Positions 26,526-36,787 of a DNA stretch of 64,000 nt are shown piece after piece (within the stretch, counting starts at the first letter, position 1; the number at the start of each line of letters is the position of its first letter). The DNA is taken from contig NZ_FOQV01000004.1 in the NCBI RefSeq assembly GCF_900113835.1, forward strand, positions 310,001 through 374,000, given 5' to 3'. Below the pieces are notes generated by a model. The model worked only from the letters and a program-made list of their open reading frames with translations, did not search any database and had not been told where the DNA came from. Source of the stretch: Allobosea sp. OK403. GTDB taxonomy: Bacteria > Pseudomonadota > Alphaproteobacteria > Rhizobiales > Beijerinckiaceae. The position numbers and the translations under genes were made by a program.

Positions 26526-27662
26526 TCAGGTCAATGCGCCGCGCGCCGCCACCGGCCAGAGCGCCTCGACATGGGCGTCAGGCCCGTGCATCCCGCGCAC
26601 GCAGACATACCAGTCGTGCAGGTTCACCGTCGGGTCGCAATGACCGGGCACGAGCAGGATATGCTCGCCGCGATGCGGCAGCGCGATCGGGTCGCCGGTC
26701 AGCACGCCATGCTCGTCGGAGGGTTTCGTGTAGACCGCGCCCTCGCGCCGGAACGGCATCGGCATGCCGGAATCGATCGCTGCCGCCTTGTGCCCGGCAT
26801 CGACGATGGCGCGGTCGGGCACCGGCTTGCTCATCACCCCGGTGAGGATGAAGAGCGCATGCTCGAAGGCGCGGAACGGCGTGCCGTCCGCCTGCCGGTT
26901 GCGGGCGTAATCGGCGTCCATGAAGATGTAGGAGCCGGCCTGGATCTCGTTCCAGATGCCCGATCCGGTCTCGATCTCATAGGTGCCGGTGCCGGCCCCG
27001 CTGACGACGCCGCAGCTCAGGCCGGCCTGGGCCAGGCGTTCGACCGTGTTGCGGGCCGAGAGGCCGGCGCGCTCAATCGCCTCGCGCCGCTCGTCGATCG
27101 AGCGCATATGCTGGGCCGTGCCGTGATAGGCCTGCAGGCCCCCGAAGCGCAAAGTGTTGCTGCGCGAGACCGCCTCGGCGATCCTGACCGCCGCCTCGCC
27201 GGGCGCGACGCCGCAGCGCCGGCCGCCGACATCGATCTCGACCAGGACATCGAACACGACATCATGGCGCGCGGCAGCTTCCGCAGCTTCGCGCACGCCA
27301 TCGAGATGGTCGACACAGAGGCTGATCTTGGCGCTGCGGGCGAGCTGCGCCAGCCGGTCGAGCTTGGCGGCACCCGCAACCTCATTGGAAACCAGCACGT
27401 CCTGCACGCCGCCCGCGACCAGAATCTCGGCCTCCGAGACCTTCTGGCAGCATTGCCCGACGGCGCCATGGGCGATCTGGCGCAAGGCGATCTCGGGGCT
27501 CTTATGCGTCTTGGCGTGCGGCCTCAGGCGAATGCCATGGGCCTGCGTATAGGCCGCCATGGCGACGAGGTTGCGTTCGAAGGCATCGAGGTCGAGCACC
27601 AAAGCAGGGGTGTCGATCTCGCTGAATCTCTGGCCGGCTTGGGCCGGCGGATGCAAGGGCAT
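26526..27662 (-). CDS. DSD1-family D-threonine / 3-hydroxy-D-aspartate aldolase-like enzyme
   Basis: The ATG at 27662 follows AGGAGA; the longer frame to 27887 overlaps the divergent ABC gene and is rejected. The 378-residue enzyme has an alanine-racemase-like barrel with the PLP lysine in RPHAKTHKSPEIA, and a C-terminal metal site in VPGHCDPTVNLHD. Family members cleave D-threonine or 3-hydroxyaspartate to glycine plus aldehyde or glyoxylate (BhcC type), or dehydrate D-serine. No other beta-hydroxyaspartate-cycle gene is near, so the substrate is undecided. Confidence 0.85.
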   Translation of the reverse strand: MPLHPPAQAGQRFSEIDTPALVLDLDAFERNLVAMAAYTQAHGIRLRPHAKTHKSPEIALRQIAHGAVGQCCQKVSEAEILVAGGVQDVLVSNEVAGAAKLDRLAQLARSAKISLCVDHLDGVREAAEAAARHDVVFDVLVEIDVGGRRCGVAPGEAAVRIAEAVSRSNTLRFGGLQAYHGTAQHMRSIDERREAIERAGLSARNTVERLAQAGLSCGVVSGAGTGTYEIETGSGIWNEIQAGSYIFMDADYARNRQADGTPFRAFEHALFILTGVMSKPVPDRAIVDAGHKAAAIDSGMPMPFRREGAVYTKPSDEHGVLTGDPIALPHRGEHILLVPGHCDPTVNLHDWYVCVRGMHGPDAHVEALWPVAARGALT

Positions 27663-27819
27663 GGGCTGTCGCAATCTCCTGAATCGGTTGTGGCTATCGG
27701 ACGCCAGCTTCGTGTCTGGAGCAAGACCTCGCTGCGCGTGCCTGCCTTGCGAGGCCCGAATCCTTCGGAAACACGAAGCCCGGTAGCGCTTGCGCCAGCG
27801 TCGTGATAGGCCCCGCGCC

Positions 27820-29640
27820 ATGAAGATCGGCCGCGTTACCGACGACACTTTCGCGCTTTTCGCCCGCGTCTGGCGCGAGCAGGGCAAAACCTATCTGCCG
27901 CAAATGGCGATGATCATGGGCCTCGTGGTCGTGATCGCCGCGACGACGAGCTTCTATCCACTGCTGATCAAGGCGGCGTTCGACGCCTTCGCTGACCCGC
28001 TCAGCGCCGAGGCGACCGGCTTCGTGCGCCGGATGGAGCGCCTCGTCTCGAAATCGATCGACTTCGAGATCGGCGTCGTCAACGCCGTCGCGATCGTCGT
28101 CGTCATCGTCACCGCGATCAAGGGCTTCTCCCTGCTGACGCAGACCGTGATGACCAACAGCGTCGTCAGCCGCATCGAGGCCGACATGCAGACGCAGCTC
28201 TACGCGCATCTGATCGACGCCGACCTCGCCCAGCTTCAAAAAGAGAATCCCGCCTCCCTCACGCAGCGCTTCACCACCGACTTCACCTTCGTCAAGGAGG
28301 CGCTGACGCGGCTCGTCAACATCGCCGTGCGCGACGTGCTGACCGCGATCGCGCTCGTCGGCGCCCTGCTCTGGATCGACTGGCAGATGACCTTGGTCGT
28401 GCTGCTGATCGCGCCGATCGTGGCGCGGCCGATCGGCCGCATCGGCAAGAAGCTGCGCCGCATGGCGGTATCGCAGCAGGAACAGACCGGCGTGATGGCG
28501 AGCCTCGTCACCGAGAGCCTGCAGGGCGCGCGCGCCGCCAAGACCGATTCGCTCGAGCCCTACCTCAAGGCGCGCGCGGCCGCCGCCTTCGAATCGATCC
28601 GCGCTGTCAAGATGAAGTCGGCCAATGCGCGCGGCCGGCTCGATCCGTTGCTCGAGGTCGCGGGCGGCATGGCGGTCGCAGGCGTGCTCGCCGCGATCGG
28701 CGTGCGCATCACCTCGGGCGGCTCGACGGTCGGCGATTTTACCGGCTATGTCTCGGCGCTGCTGCTGGCAGCGCAACCGATGCGCTCGCTCGGCAACCTC
28801 AACGCCATCGTCCAGGAGGCCGGCGCCTCGCTGAAGCGCTATTATGCCCTGATCGACGAGAAGCCGGTGATCACGCAGCGCCCCGACGCCAGACCGCTTG
28901 TGGTCGAGGCCGGCGAGATCGCCTTCAGGGGGCTGCGCTTCCGCTATCGCGACGATGCGCGGGCGCTGGAGGGCATCGACCTTGTCGTCCAGGGCGGCAA
29001 GATGACCGCGCTGGTCGGCCGCTCCGGCTCCGGCAAATCGACCTTGCTCGCTTTGGTGCCGCGGCTCTACGACCCCAGCGAGGGCCGCGTCGAGATCGAC
29101 GGGCAGGATCTGCGCGACCTCTCGCTCGCCAGCCTGCGCAGCCAGATCGGCGTGGTCAGCCAGGATGTCGTGCTGTTCGACGATACGGTGCGCGCCAATA
29201 TCAGCTTCGGCCGGCCCAACGCGACCGAAGACGAGATCGTCGCCGCCGCCAAGGGCGCCGCCGCGCATGACTTCATCATGGCGATGCCGGAGGGCTATGA
29301 CAGCCAGGTCGGCGAGCGCGGCTCGAAGCTTTCGGGTGGCGAGCGCCAGCGCATCGCGATCGCCCGCGCCATCCTGAAGGACGCGCCGATCCTGCTGCTC
29401 GACGAGGCGACCAGCGCGCTCGACACCGAATCCGAGCGGCTCGTCCAGCAGGCGCTGGCCCGCCTGATGCAGAACCGCACCACGCTGGTGATCGCTCACC
29501 GTCTCTCGACCGTGCGCGAGGCCGACCTCATCGTCGTGCTGGACGAAGGCAAGATCGTCGAGACCGGCAGCCATGACGCCCTGCTGGCGCGCGACGGCAG
29601 CTATGCCCGACTGCACCGGCTGCAATTCGTCGAGAGCTGA
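27820..29640 (+). CDS. ABC exporter, membrane-plus-ATPase half transporter (MsbA-like)
   Basis: The ATG at 27820 gives 606 residues. Six membrane segments span about 25-310; the ATPase domain follows with Walker A GRSGSGKST, Q-loop VVSQDVVLF, signature KLSGGERQRIAIARAI, Walker B ILLLDEATSALD and H-loop VIAHRLSTV. This fused layout is used as a homodimer for lipids, lipid A or drugs; the cargo cannot be told. It is divergent from the aldolase gene. Confidence 0.9.
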   Translation: MKIGRVTDDTFALFARVWREQGKTYLPQMAMIMGLVVVIAATTSFYPLLIKAAFDAFADPLSAEATGFVRRMERLVSKSIDFEIGVVNAVAIVVVIVTAIKGFSLLTQTVMTNSVVSRIEADMQTQLYAHLIDADLAQLQKENPASLTQRFTTDFTFVKEALTRLVNIAVRDVLTAIALVGALLWIDWQMTLVVLLIAPIVARPIGRIGKKLRRMAVSQQEQTGVMASLVTESLQGARAAKTDSLEPYLKARAAAAFESIRAVKMKSANARGRLDPLLEVAGGMAVAGVLAAIGVRITSGGSTVGDFTGYVSALLLAAQPMRSLGNLNAIVQEAGASLKRYYALIDEKPVITQRPDARPLVVEAGEIAFRGLRFRYRDDARALEGIDLVVQGGKMTALVGRSGSGKSTLLALVPRLYDPSEGRVEIDGQDLRDLSLASLRSQIGVVSQDVVLFDDTVRANISFGRPNATEDEIVAAAKGAAAHDFIMAMPEGYDSQVGERGSKLSGGERQRIAIARAILKDAPILLLDEATSALDTESERLVQQALARLMQNRTTLVIAHRLSTVREADLIVVLDEGKIVETGSHDALLARDGSYARLHRLQFVES

Positions 29641-29671
29641 CGCGTCAGCGCGTTTTCCATTAAAGCTGTCC

Positions 29672-29756
29672 CGTCATTGCGAGCGCAGCGAAGCAATCCA
29701 GGGCCGTCTAGCGAGACCTCCTGGATTGCTTCGTCGCTTTGCTCCTCGCAATGACG
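29672..29756. repeat. Interspersed inverted repeat, CGTCATTGCGAGCG type
   Basis: CGTCATTGCGAGCGCAGCG with AAGCAATCCAGG at the left pairs with CCTGGATTGCTTCGTCGC and GCTCCTCGCAATGACG at the right. This palindrome type is widespread in alphaproteobacterial intergenic DNA. It lies just downstream of the ABC exporter. Confidence 0.8.
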
Positions 29757-29819
29757 CCGCAAGCCGTGTGAAAAACGATCTAGCGTAGCCCTTCGGGGCG
29801 AAGTTCTTCACTGAACCAC

Positions 29820-29866
29820 GTCGTTATCCCGGGCCGACCTTCGGTCGCCCAGGATGACGGGATGGT
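29820..29866. repeat. Short interspersed palindrome ending AGGATGACGGGATGG
   Basis: GTTATCCCGGGCCGACC pairs with GGTCGCCCAGGATGAC around TTC. The right edge resembles the elements at 14048-14152 and 31818-31924. Confidence 0.55.
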
Positions 29867-29889
29867 TCCCTGCGAAGCGATTCAGGCGC

Positions 29890-30477
29890 TCACGGCTCCC
29901 GTGCCAGCGCGTCGGCCGCCGCCTGGAAGCCACGGAAGGAGAAGGGCAGCGTCACCGGCCGGTTCGCCGCGTCCTGGAAGCGCAATTGCCCGCCTTCCGA
30001 ATAGCCGCGCCAGCGCTTCAGCAGATCATCGCTCATCGCAACCTCGGCGAAGCAGCCGCCGGGAATGCAGCGCGAGAACGCAGCCAGCGTGCCCTCGTCC
30101 TTCTCGCCCAGCGCGACACGCACGCCGGCATTGGGGCCCAGCGTCACATTCGGCGCGACCTGCACGACGAGCTTATAGGGCTCGGTCTTGATCGGCCGAC
30201 CGACCGCGACGAGCGCGACCGGACCCTGCTGCCCCTGGACCTGCAAGGTCTGCACGACCTCGCAGATGCGTGTGCCGACGCCCTGCTGGCAGCGATGCGT
30301 CCAGTCGCCATAGGTCGCGGTGGTGTTGTCGGGCTGCGAAACGCCGCCGGGCGCGGGAGCCGCTGCCGCCGGCCGCTGTTGCCCTTGGGCCGCAGCCGGG
30401 CTGCGTTGCGCCTGGGCGAAAGCCGAGCCGGCACAGATCAGCGCCAGCAACACGGTCGGGGAAGTGAGGTGCTTCAT
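29890..30477 (-). CDS. Invasion-associated locus B (IalB) family protein
   Basis: A 195-residue exported protein: signal peptide MKHLTSPTVLLALICAGSAF ending in AQA, a low-complexity Ala/Gln/Pro linker to residue 50, then the IalB domain with TYGDWTHRCQQ, RICEVVQTLQ and SRCIPGGCFAEV. Its four cysteines fit the disulphides of the family. In Bartonella IalB is linked to erythrocyte invasion. In free-living relatives the role is unknown, so no virulence is implied. Confidence 0.88.
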   Translation of the reverse strand: MKHLTSPTVLLALICAGSAFAQAQRSPAAAQGQQRPAAAAPAPGGVSQPDNTTATYGDWTHRCQQGVGTRICEVVQTLQVQGQQGPVALVAVGRPIKTEPYKLVVQVAPNVTLGPNAGVRVALGEKDEGTLAAFSRCIPGGCFAEVAMSDDLLKRWRGYSEGGQLRFQDAANRPVTLPFSFRGFQAAADALAREP

Positions 30478-30588
30478 GTCGCGGCGTTTCCAGAGATTTC
30501 GTTGGAAACACTATTGCCGCGACGCCATGCCCTTGCGCAAGGGCCGCCGCCATCTTGGGAACGGCGGTTCGCAATTCTGTCACCGGAT

Positions 30589-30713
30589 AGAGCAGGATGC
30601 GAAAAAGTGGGAACCGGTTTTTCGCATTGATCCTGCTCTCACTCTCAAATGAGAGACGGATTCAGATTTCAGATCGGATCACTGCGTGATCCCATCTGAA
30701 ATCATCCTGTTCT
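30589..30713. repeat. Double-hairpin interspersed repeat, copy 3
   Basis: The left hairpin at 30589-30639 is identical to copy 1 apart from the tail. The right hairpin pairs GATTTCAGAT with ATCTGAAATC around 30664-30702, with compensating changes. It lies between ialB-like (divergent start) and the end of obgE. Confidence 0.82.
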
Positions 30714-30732
30714 CACTCTTCGATGAGAGCGA

Positions 30733-31924
<1,192 letters not shown>

Positions 31925-31988
31925 CGGGGGAAAGCGCGTGTGGCCTTGGCTTTAGGCTGATGCGCCCTGCGGGGCAATCCCGCCACGC

Positions 31989-32855
31989 CTATGCCGCCAG
32001 CCGCGGCGCGGCCATTTCGTCGCGTAGCGCGTCGGCGAAGCGCCTTGCCGCGAGCCCCGGCTGCGGCCCGATGATCAGGCCGACCGAGAGATCGAACAGA
32101 GGCGGCAGGTCCTCTGCCGGACCCAGGCGCCGCAGGCTCGGAGGAATCGCGCTCTCGGTCAGGGCCGTGACGCAAAACCCCGCCTCAACAGCCGAGAGCA
32201 TGCCCGAGGTGTGCGAGCAGGAGAACACCAGCCGGTGCGCCTTGCCCGCCGCGCCCAGCGCCGAGAGGATGCGCGGGCGCGCCCGGCAGCCCTCCGAGAA
32301 CAGCGCCAGCGGCAGCACCTCCTGCAGCTCCGGGCGATGGCCGCGCCCCGCGACCCAGATCATCGCCTCGCGCCGCAAGACCTCGCCGATCGGCCGGTTG
32401 GGATCCTGCGTCACCACGGCGAGGTCGAATTCGCCGGCCGCCAGCGCCGGCTCGATCCGCTTCGAGAGATCGCAGCGCAATTCGAGCTCGACCTTGGGGT
32501 GTTCGGCCGCGAAACGCGCGATCAGCGGGCGTAAGTATGCGTCCATGTAATCATCGGGAATGCCGATACGCAGCCGCCCCGAGGCCGACGCGCCGCCGAG
32601 ATCGGCCAGCGCCTCACGCTCGATCGTCAGAAGCCGGCGGGCATGCGCGATCAATCGCTCGCCCGCATCGGTCGGCGTCACGCCCCGGCGCGAACGCTCA
32701 AGCAGACGATGGCCGATCTGGCTCTCGAGATCCTGGATGCGTACCGAGATCGCCGATTGCGTGCGGCCGAGCCGGGCGCTCGCGGCGGTGAAGCCGCCGG
32801 TCTCGGCGACCGCGACCAGCATGTCGAGCGCGGCGAGATCAAAATGCGCGGTCAT
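31989..32855 (-). CDS. LysR-family transcriptional regulator
   Basis: A 288-residue LTTR. The winged helix at about 4-62 contains FTAASARLGRTQSAISVRIQ, followed by a linker and two-lobe effector domain (RLRIGIPDDYMDAYLRPLIA). It is divergent from the DMT carrier at 32996. A 26-bp imperfect palindrome lies between them (32924-32949). It probably controls the carrier gene in response to its substrate. Confidence 0.92.
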   Translation of the reverse strand: MTAHFDLAALDMLVAVAETGGFTAASARLGRTQSAISVRIQDLESQIGHRLLERSRRGVTPTDAGERLIAHARRLLTIEREALADLGGASASGRLRIGIPDDYMDAYLRPLIARFAAEHPKVELELRCDLSKRIEPALAAGEFDLAVVTQDPNRPIGEVLRREAMIWVAGRGHRPELQEVLPLALFSEGCRARPRILSALGAAGKAHRLVFSCSHTSGMLSAVEAGFCVTALTESAIPPSLRRLGPAEDLPPLFDLSVGLIIGPQPGLAARRFADALRDEMAAPRLAA

Positions 32856-32923
32856 GGCGTCCTCCCAATCATGGCTGCCTGCCTGTCACAGGCCTCTCCA
32901 TCGATCGCTTTTAAGAATGGTTA

Positions 32924-32949
32924 AATCAGAATAATCCGTTTTTCCGATT
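32924..32949. promoter_or_regulatory. Possible LysR operator
   Basis: AATCAGAA and TTCCGATT, reverse complements in 7 of 8 positions, are separated by 10 bases. The site lies in an AT-rich stretch between the divergent LysR and DMT genes. Size and position fit a LysR recognition site. Confidence 0.4.
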
Positions 32950-32995
32950 GATGGAAGTTGGCTATATCGCGGGCGATTGCTCAGGAAGTCGCCAG

Positions 32996-33907
32996 ATGTC
33001 CACGCCCGCTCTCGTCATGCCTCGCCCTGCCACCCCGGCGCTGGCGATGTTCGTTGCGCTGCTCACCGGCGCGACCTGCATCGGCTTTTCCGGCGTCTTC
33101 ATGCGCCTGGCCGATGTCGGCCCGGCCGCCGGCGGCTTCTGGCGCATGCTGTTCGCACTGCCCGTGCTCGCACTCTGGACGGCGCTGGAGCAGCGCAAGG
33201 CGGTCTCGGGCGCGGTGCGTCCCGGCGCGCTCATCCCGATCGCGCTCGCCGGTCTCACCTTCGCGATCGACGTGGTGCTCTACAACGCAGCGCTTGGCCA
33301 CACCACGATCGCCAACGCCTCGCTGCTCGGCAATCTCTCGCCGGTCGCGGTCGTGCTCGGCGGCTGGCTCCTGCTCGGGGAGAAGCCGACGCAGCGCATC
33401 CTCGGCGCGCTTGCGCTGGCGCTTGGCGGCGCGCTGATGCTGGTGCTGCCGAAATTCATCGGCGCCCCCAGCGCCGCCTCGCCCGGCGGGCTCTTCGGCG
33501 ACATGCTGGCGACCGGCGCGGCCTTCTCCTATGCCGGCTATATCCTCGCCGTGCGCCGCGCCCGCGAGCGGGCCGATGCCGGCCGGATCGGCCTGATCTC
33601 CAGCGCGCTCTGCGCCGTCTTCTGCCTCGCAGCCGCGCTCGCGCTCGGCGAGACCATCATCCCGGCGAGCCTGCAGGGCTGGCTTGCGGTGATCGCGCTC
33701 GGCCTGGTCTCGCATGCGCTCGGCCAGGGCCTGATCACACTCTCGCTCGGCAGCTACGGCGCCAGCGCCGCCTCCCTCGTCATGGTCTGGCCGGCGCTCG
33801 TCAGCGTGCTCGCCGCCTGGGCGATCTTCGGCGAGCAGCCCTCGCCGGCGCAGGCCTTTGGCGGCGTCGCGATCCTGGCGGCGGTGCTGCTGGTGCGGCG
33901 CGGCTGA
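32996..33907 (+). CDS. DMT-superfamily (EamA) transporter
   Basis: The ATG at 32996 follows AGGAAG. The 303-residue product has ten membrane segments in two EamA repeats (LLTGATCIGFSGVFMRLADV at the start; a C-terminal repeat with FGEQPSPAQAFGGVAILAAV). It is likely an exporter of amino acids or metabolites, controlled by the divergent LysR protein. Confidence 0.87.
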   Translation: MSTPALVMPRPATPALAMFVALLTGATCIGFSGVFMRLADVGPAAGGFWRMLFALPVLALWTALEQRKAVSGAVRPGALIPIALAGLTFAIDVVLYNAALGHTTIANASLLGNLSPVAVVLGGWLLLGEKPTQRILGALALALGGALMLVLPKFIGAPSAASPGGLFGDMLATGAAFSYAGYILAVRRARERADAGRIGLISSALCAVFCLAAALALGETIIPASLQGWLAVIALGLVSHALGQGLITLSLGSYGASAASLVMVWPALVSVLAAWAIFGEQPSPAQAFGGVAILAAVLLVRRG

Positions 33908-33948
33908 ATCGCGCCCGCTTCGCCGATCAACCGCTCACGAAGCCCGTC

Positions 33949-36282
33949 TCACGAAGGCCGCCGAACCGGCGGATCATAAGCCTGGATCGGCGGCAGGTTG
34001 CCGTCGAAGCGCTCGACCTGGACAGTGGTCAATTGTCCCGTACAGCCCTGCGCCAGCGCCGAGGTGCCGACATCCCGGGTCAGGACGTTGGGATTGCCGT
34101 GGACGCAGAGCGGCTTGTCCTCCTCGGGATCGACCGGATCGTACCAGGCGCCGGTCGGCAGCTGGACCACGCCCAGGCGGATGCCGTCGGTGACATGGAC
34201 GCCGGCCAGGCAGGCGCCGCGCTCGTTGAAGATGCGGATGATGTCGCCGTCAGCGATGCCGCGCTCGGCCGCATCCTGCGGATGCATGCGCGCGACCTCG
34301 CGGCCGCGATGCTTGGCGCCGCTACTGTGGCCGCCGAAGTCGAACTGGCTGTGCAGCCGCGTGCGCGGCTGGTTGGCGACGAGGACGACGGGCGAGGCCG
34401 CGTCGGGCACATTGGTGTCTCCTAGCCAGGTCGGATGGCCAGGACAATCCGCCTCGCCGAAGCTCGCGATCCTCTGCGAGAAGATCTCCAGCTTGCCGCT
34501 CGGCGTCGGCAGTGGATGCGCTACCGGGTCGGTGCGAAAGGCCCGCAGGCGCCCGCCATCATCGGCCTGCTGGGGCATGTCGTAGCCCTCGCTCGCCTGG
34601 AACTCGGCAAAGCTCGGCGCCGGCAGGCCGGCCTCGGCGAGTGCGGCCCGCGTCGGCTCATAGAGATGCTCGAGCCATTGCCGGACCGTACGGCCCTCGG
34701 TGAAGGCCTGGGCCGTGCCCAGCCGCTCGGCGAGATCGGCGAAGATCGCGTAGTCGTCGCGCGCCTCGCCATAAGGAGCGATCACGGGCCGCATCGGCAC
34801 GAGCAGCGGATCATTGGCATTGCCGCCGATGTCCTCGCGCTCCAGCGTCATCGTGCAGGGCAGGACGATGTCGGCGTGGCGGGCCGTCGCCGTCCAGGCC
34901 AGTTCGTGGACGACGAGCGTGTCGAGCCTGGCGAAAGCCTGCTTCAGCCGGTTCAGGTCCTGGTGATGATGGAACGGATTGCCGCCGGCCCAGTAGACCA
35001 GCTTGATCTGCGGATAGGTCCGGGTCTGGCCGTTATAGCGATAGCTCGCGCCGGGGTTCAGCAGCATGTCCGAGATGCGCGCCACCGGAATGAAGTCGGT
35101 GACGGCATTGCGCCCCTGCGGCAGGGTCGGCATCGGCACGGCGTTGTAGCGCCGGCCGTAATAACCGATCGCACCCAGCGCATAGCCATAGCCGCCGCCC
35201 GGCAGGCCGATCTGGCCGAGCGCGGCCGCCAGCACCATGCCCATCCAGACCGGCTGCTCGCCATGCTCGGCCCGCTGCAGCGCATGCGCCACGACGATCA
35301 GCGCGCGCTTGCCATGCAGCCGCCTGGCCAGCGCCGTGATCGCCTGCGCCGACACGCCGGTGATGGCGGCGGCCCAGGCGGCATCCTTGGGCTGTCCGTC
35401 GGCCTTACCCAACAGATAATCCTCGAAGACCGGCCAGCCGACAGTGTAGCGCTCCAGGAAATCGCGGTCGTGCAGCCCCGCGACGACGAGGCTGTGGACC
35501 AGCGCCATCATCAGCGCCGTGTCGGTGCCCGGGATGCTGGAGAGCCATTCGGCGCCGGCTTCCTCCGGCAGATCGCCGCGCAGCGGGCCGACCAGTACGA
35601 AGTCGCAGCCCCGCTCATGGGCGCGCTGCATCGCGCCGCGCTCGACATGCTTGCTGCTGCCGCCGCCCGTGACCATGCTGTTCTTCAGCGCCATGCCGCC
35701 AAAGGCGAGCACGATCTCGCTGTGCTCAGCGATCTGCTCCCAGGAGACGTTGCGCTTCACCAGATCCTCGTAGTCGCCGATGATATGCGGCACGAGGACG
35801 GAAGAGGCGCCCGAGGAGTAGCTGTTGACCGACTTCACATAGCCGCCGGTCGAGGTGTTGAGGAAACGATGGACCTGGCTTTGGGCATGGTGGAAGCGCC
35901 CGGCGCTGGACCAGCCATAGGAGCCGCCGAAGATCGCGCCCGGGCCGAAATCGTCGCGCACCCGCCTGAGTTCGCCCGCAAGCTTGTCGAGCACGGCGCT
36001 CCACGACATCGGCACATATTCGTCGCGGCCGCGGCGCTCATCGGGTCCCGGCCCGTTCTCCAGCCAGCCCCGGCGCACCATCGGCTGCGCGATGCGGGCG
36101 CGGTGGCGCAGCGCGCCCGGAAAATTCTGGATGATTTCGTTGGGATCGGGATCGCCGGCATGGGGCCTGACCTCCAGCTCGCCATCCTTCATCCGCGCCG
36201 AGAACACACCCCAATGCGAGGTGTGCGGCCGGAAACCCTCTTCCAGCGGAGCCTCGGAGATCGGGGCGGTCAACGTCGTCAT
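33949..36282 (-). CDS. bisC: Molybdopterin oxidoreductase, biotin-sulfoxide/TMAO/DMSO reductase type
   Basis: A 777-residue enzyme of the bis-MGD DMSO-reductase family. It lacks a Tat signal and an N-terminal iron-sulfur motif, which fits cytoplasmic BisC. The molybdenum-coordinating serine is expected in GSYGWSSAGRFHHAQSQ (Ser125/126). Cofactor segments include YWAGGNPFHHHQDL and the C-terminal RDVGTSALAQGCTGQ. BisC reduces biotin and methionine sulfoxides. TMAO reductase activity cannot be excluded. No electron-transfer partner is adjacent. It depends on molybdate uptake. Confidence 0.85.
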   Translation of the reverse strand: MTTLTAPISEAPLEEGFRPHTSHWGVFSARMKDGELEVRPHAGDPDPNEIIQNFPGALRHRARIAQPMVRRGWLENGPGPDERRGRDEYVPMSWSAVLDKLAGELRRVRDDFGPGAIFGGSYGWSSAGRFHHAQSQVHRFLNTSTGGYVKSVNSYSSGASSVLVPHIIGDYEDLVKRNVSWEQIAEHSEIVLAFGGMALKNSMVTGGGSSKHVERGAMQRAHERGCDFVLVGPLRGDLPEEAGAEWLSSIPGTDTALMMALVHSLVVAGLHDRDFLERYTVGWPVFEDYLLGKADGQPKDAAWAAAITGVSAQAITALARRLHGKRALIVVAHALQRAEHGEQPVWMGMVLAAALGQIGLPGGGYGYALGAIGYYGRRYNAVPMPTLPQGRNAVTDFIPVARISDMLLNPGASYRYNGQTRTYPQIKLVYWAGGNPFHHHQDLNRLKQAFARLDTLVVHELAWTATARHADIVLPCTMTLEREDIGGNANDPLLVPMRPVIAPYGEARDDYAIFADLAERLGTAQAFTEGRTVRQWLEHLYEPTRAALAEAGLPAPSFAEFQASEGYDMPQQADDGGRLRAFRTDPVAHPLPTPSGKLEIFSQRIASFGEADCPGHPTWLGDTNVPDAASPVVLVANQPRTRLHSQFDFGGHSSGAKHRGREVARMHPQDAAERGIADGDIIRIFNERGACLAGVHVTDGIRLGVVQLPTGAWYDPVDPEEDKPLCVHGNPNVLTRDVGTSALAQGCTGQLTTVQVERFDGNLPPIQAYDPPVRRPS

Positions 36283-36523
36283 CGTGGTGCTTCCAGCTGC
36301 CGGACAGGTGACGGAAGCCTAGGACATCTTCGCTGGGAGAACGAGAGCCGTGGCGAAAGGGGGGAATGCGTCCGGCGGTGGTCTGGGCGCGCCTTGAGAT
36401 GCCCCAGCAGGGGCGGAGGCGGGGGCAAGTTTAAAATCATCCCCTCACCTTTTCACTGCAGCCGCGACGCCCTCTTCCCTTCTCCCGAATTGGAAGGTGG
36501 CGCGGAGCTCCGGTCCGAAGCGC

Positions 36524-36612
36524 GTCATGGTCAGGCTTGACCCGACCATCTCGTAAACCAGAGCGCTCTGGTCATGAGATTCTCAGGGCGCGCAAGCCCG
36601 AGAATGACGCTC
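36524..36612. repeat. Interspersed palindrome, GTCATGGTCAGGCTTGACCC type, second copy
   Basis: It has the same order of blocks as 9456-9548: GGCTTGACCCGACCATCTCG, AAACCAG, CATGAGATTCTC, and CCCGAGAATGACG. The rest of the gene-free stretch 36283-36640 shows only a short CCCTCTTCCCTTCTCCCGAA fragment like the elements at 52553 and 52694. Confidence 0.62.
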
Positions 36613-36640
36613 TGAAGTGCTTAGGCGAGCCGGCATAGAT

Positions 36641-36787
36641 TCAAATCCACCACCACGACTTGTCGCGCATATCCCGAAGGCTCATGCGACCTCTGAAAAG
36701 CCGCACGAAGAACCATACGAGCACACACGCGCCAATCACGCCCTGTCCGATGAGCAACCGGAACCAAACGCCCGACAGGCCGATCTC
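36641..36787 (-). CDS. Possible small membrane protein or gene remnant
   Basis: A 48-codon open frame bounded by stops reads as a hydrophobic helix (GQGVIGACVLVWFFVRLF) followed by a basic tail ending DKSWWWI. There is no ATG at the start; a TTG or GTG inside the frame is possible. The amphipathic, Trp-rich end looks like a real membrane peptide, but it could be the leftover 3' end of a decayed gene. Confidence 0.25.
   Translation of the reverse strand, partial: EIGLSGVWFRLLIGQGVIGACVLVWFFVRLFRGRMSLRDMRDKSWWWI

Noticed and set aside
26526-27662. Beta-hydroxyaspartate cycle locus
   Set aside because: Only the aldolase-like gene is present; the BhcA, BhcB and BhcD partners are not neighbours.
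27663-27887. N-terminal extension of the DSD1-family aldolase
   Set aside because: It overlaps the divergent ABC exporter start, and a good AGGAGA site serves the ATG at 27662.
27694-29625. 643-codon open frame opposite the ABC exporter
   Set aside because: Shadow frame with Asp/His/Arg/Gln-rich low-complexity content typical of antisense to a real gene.
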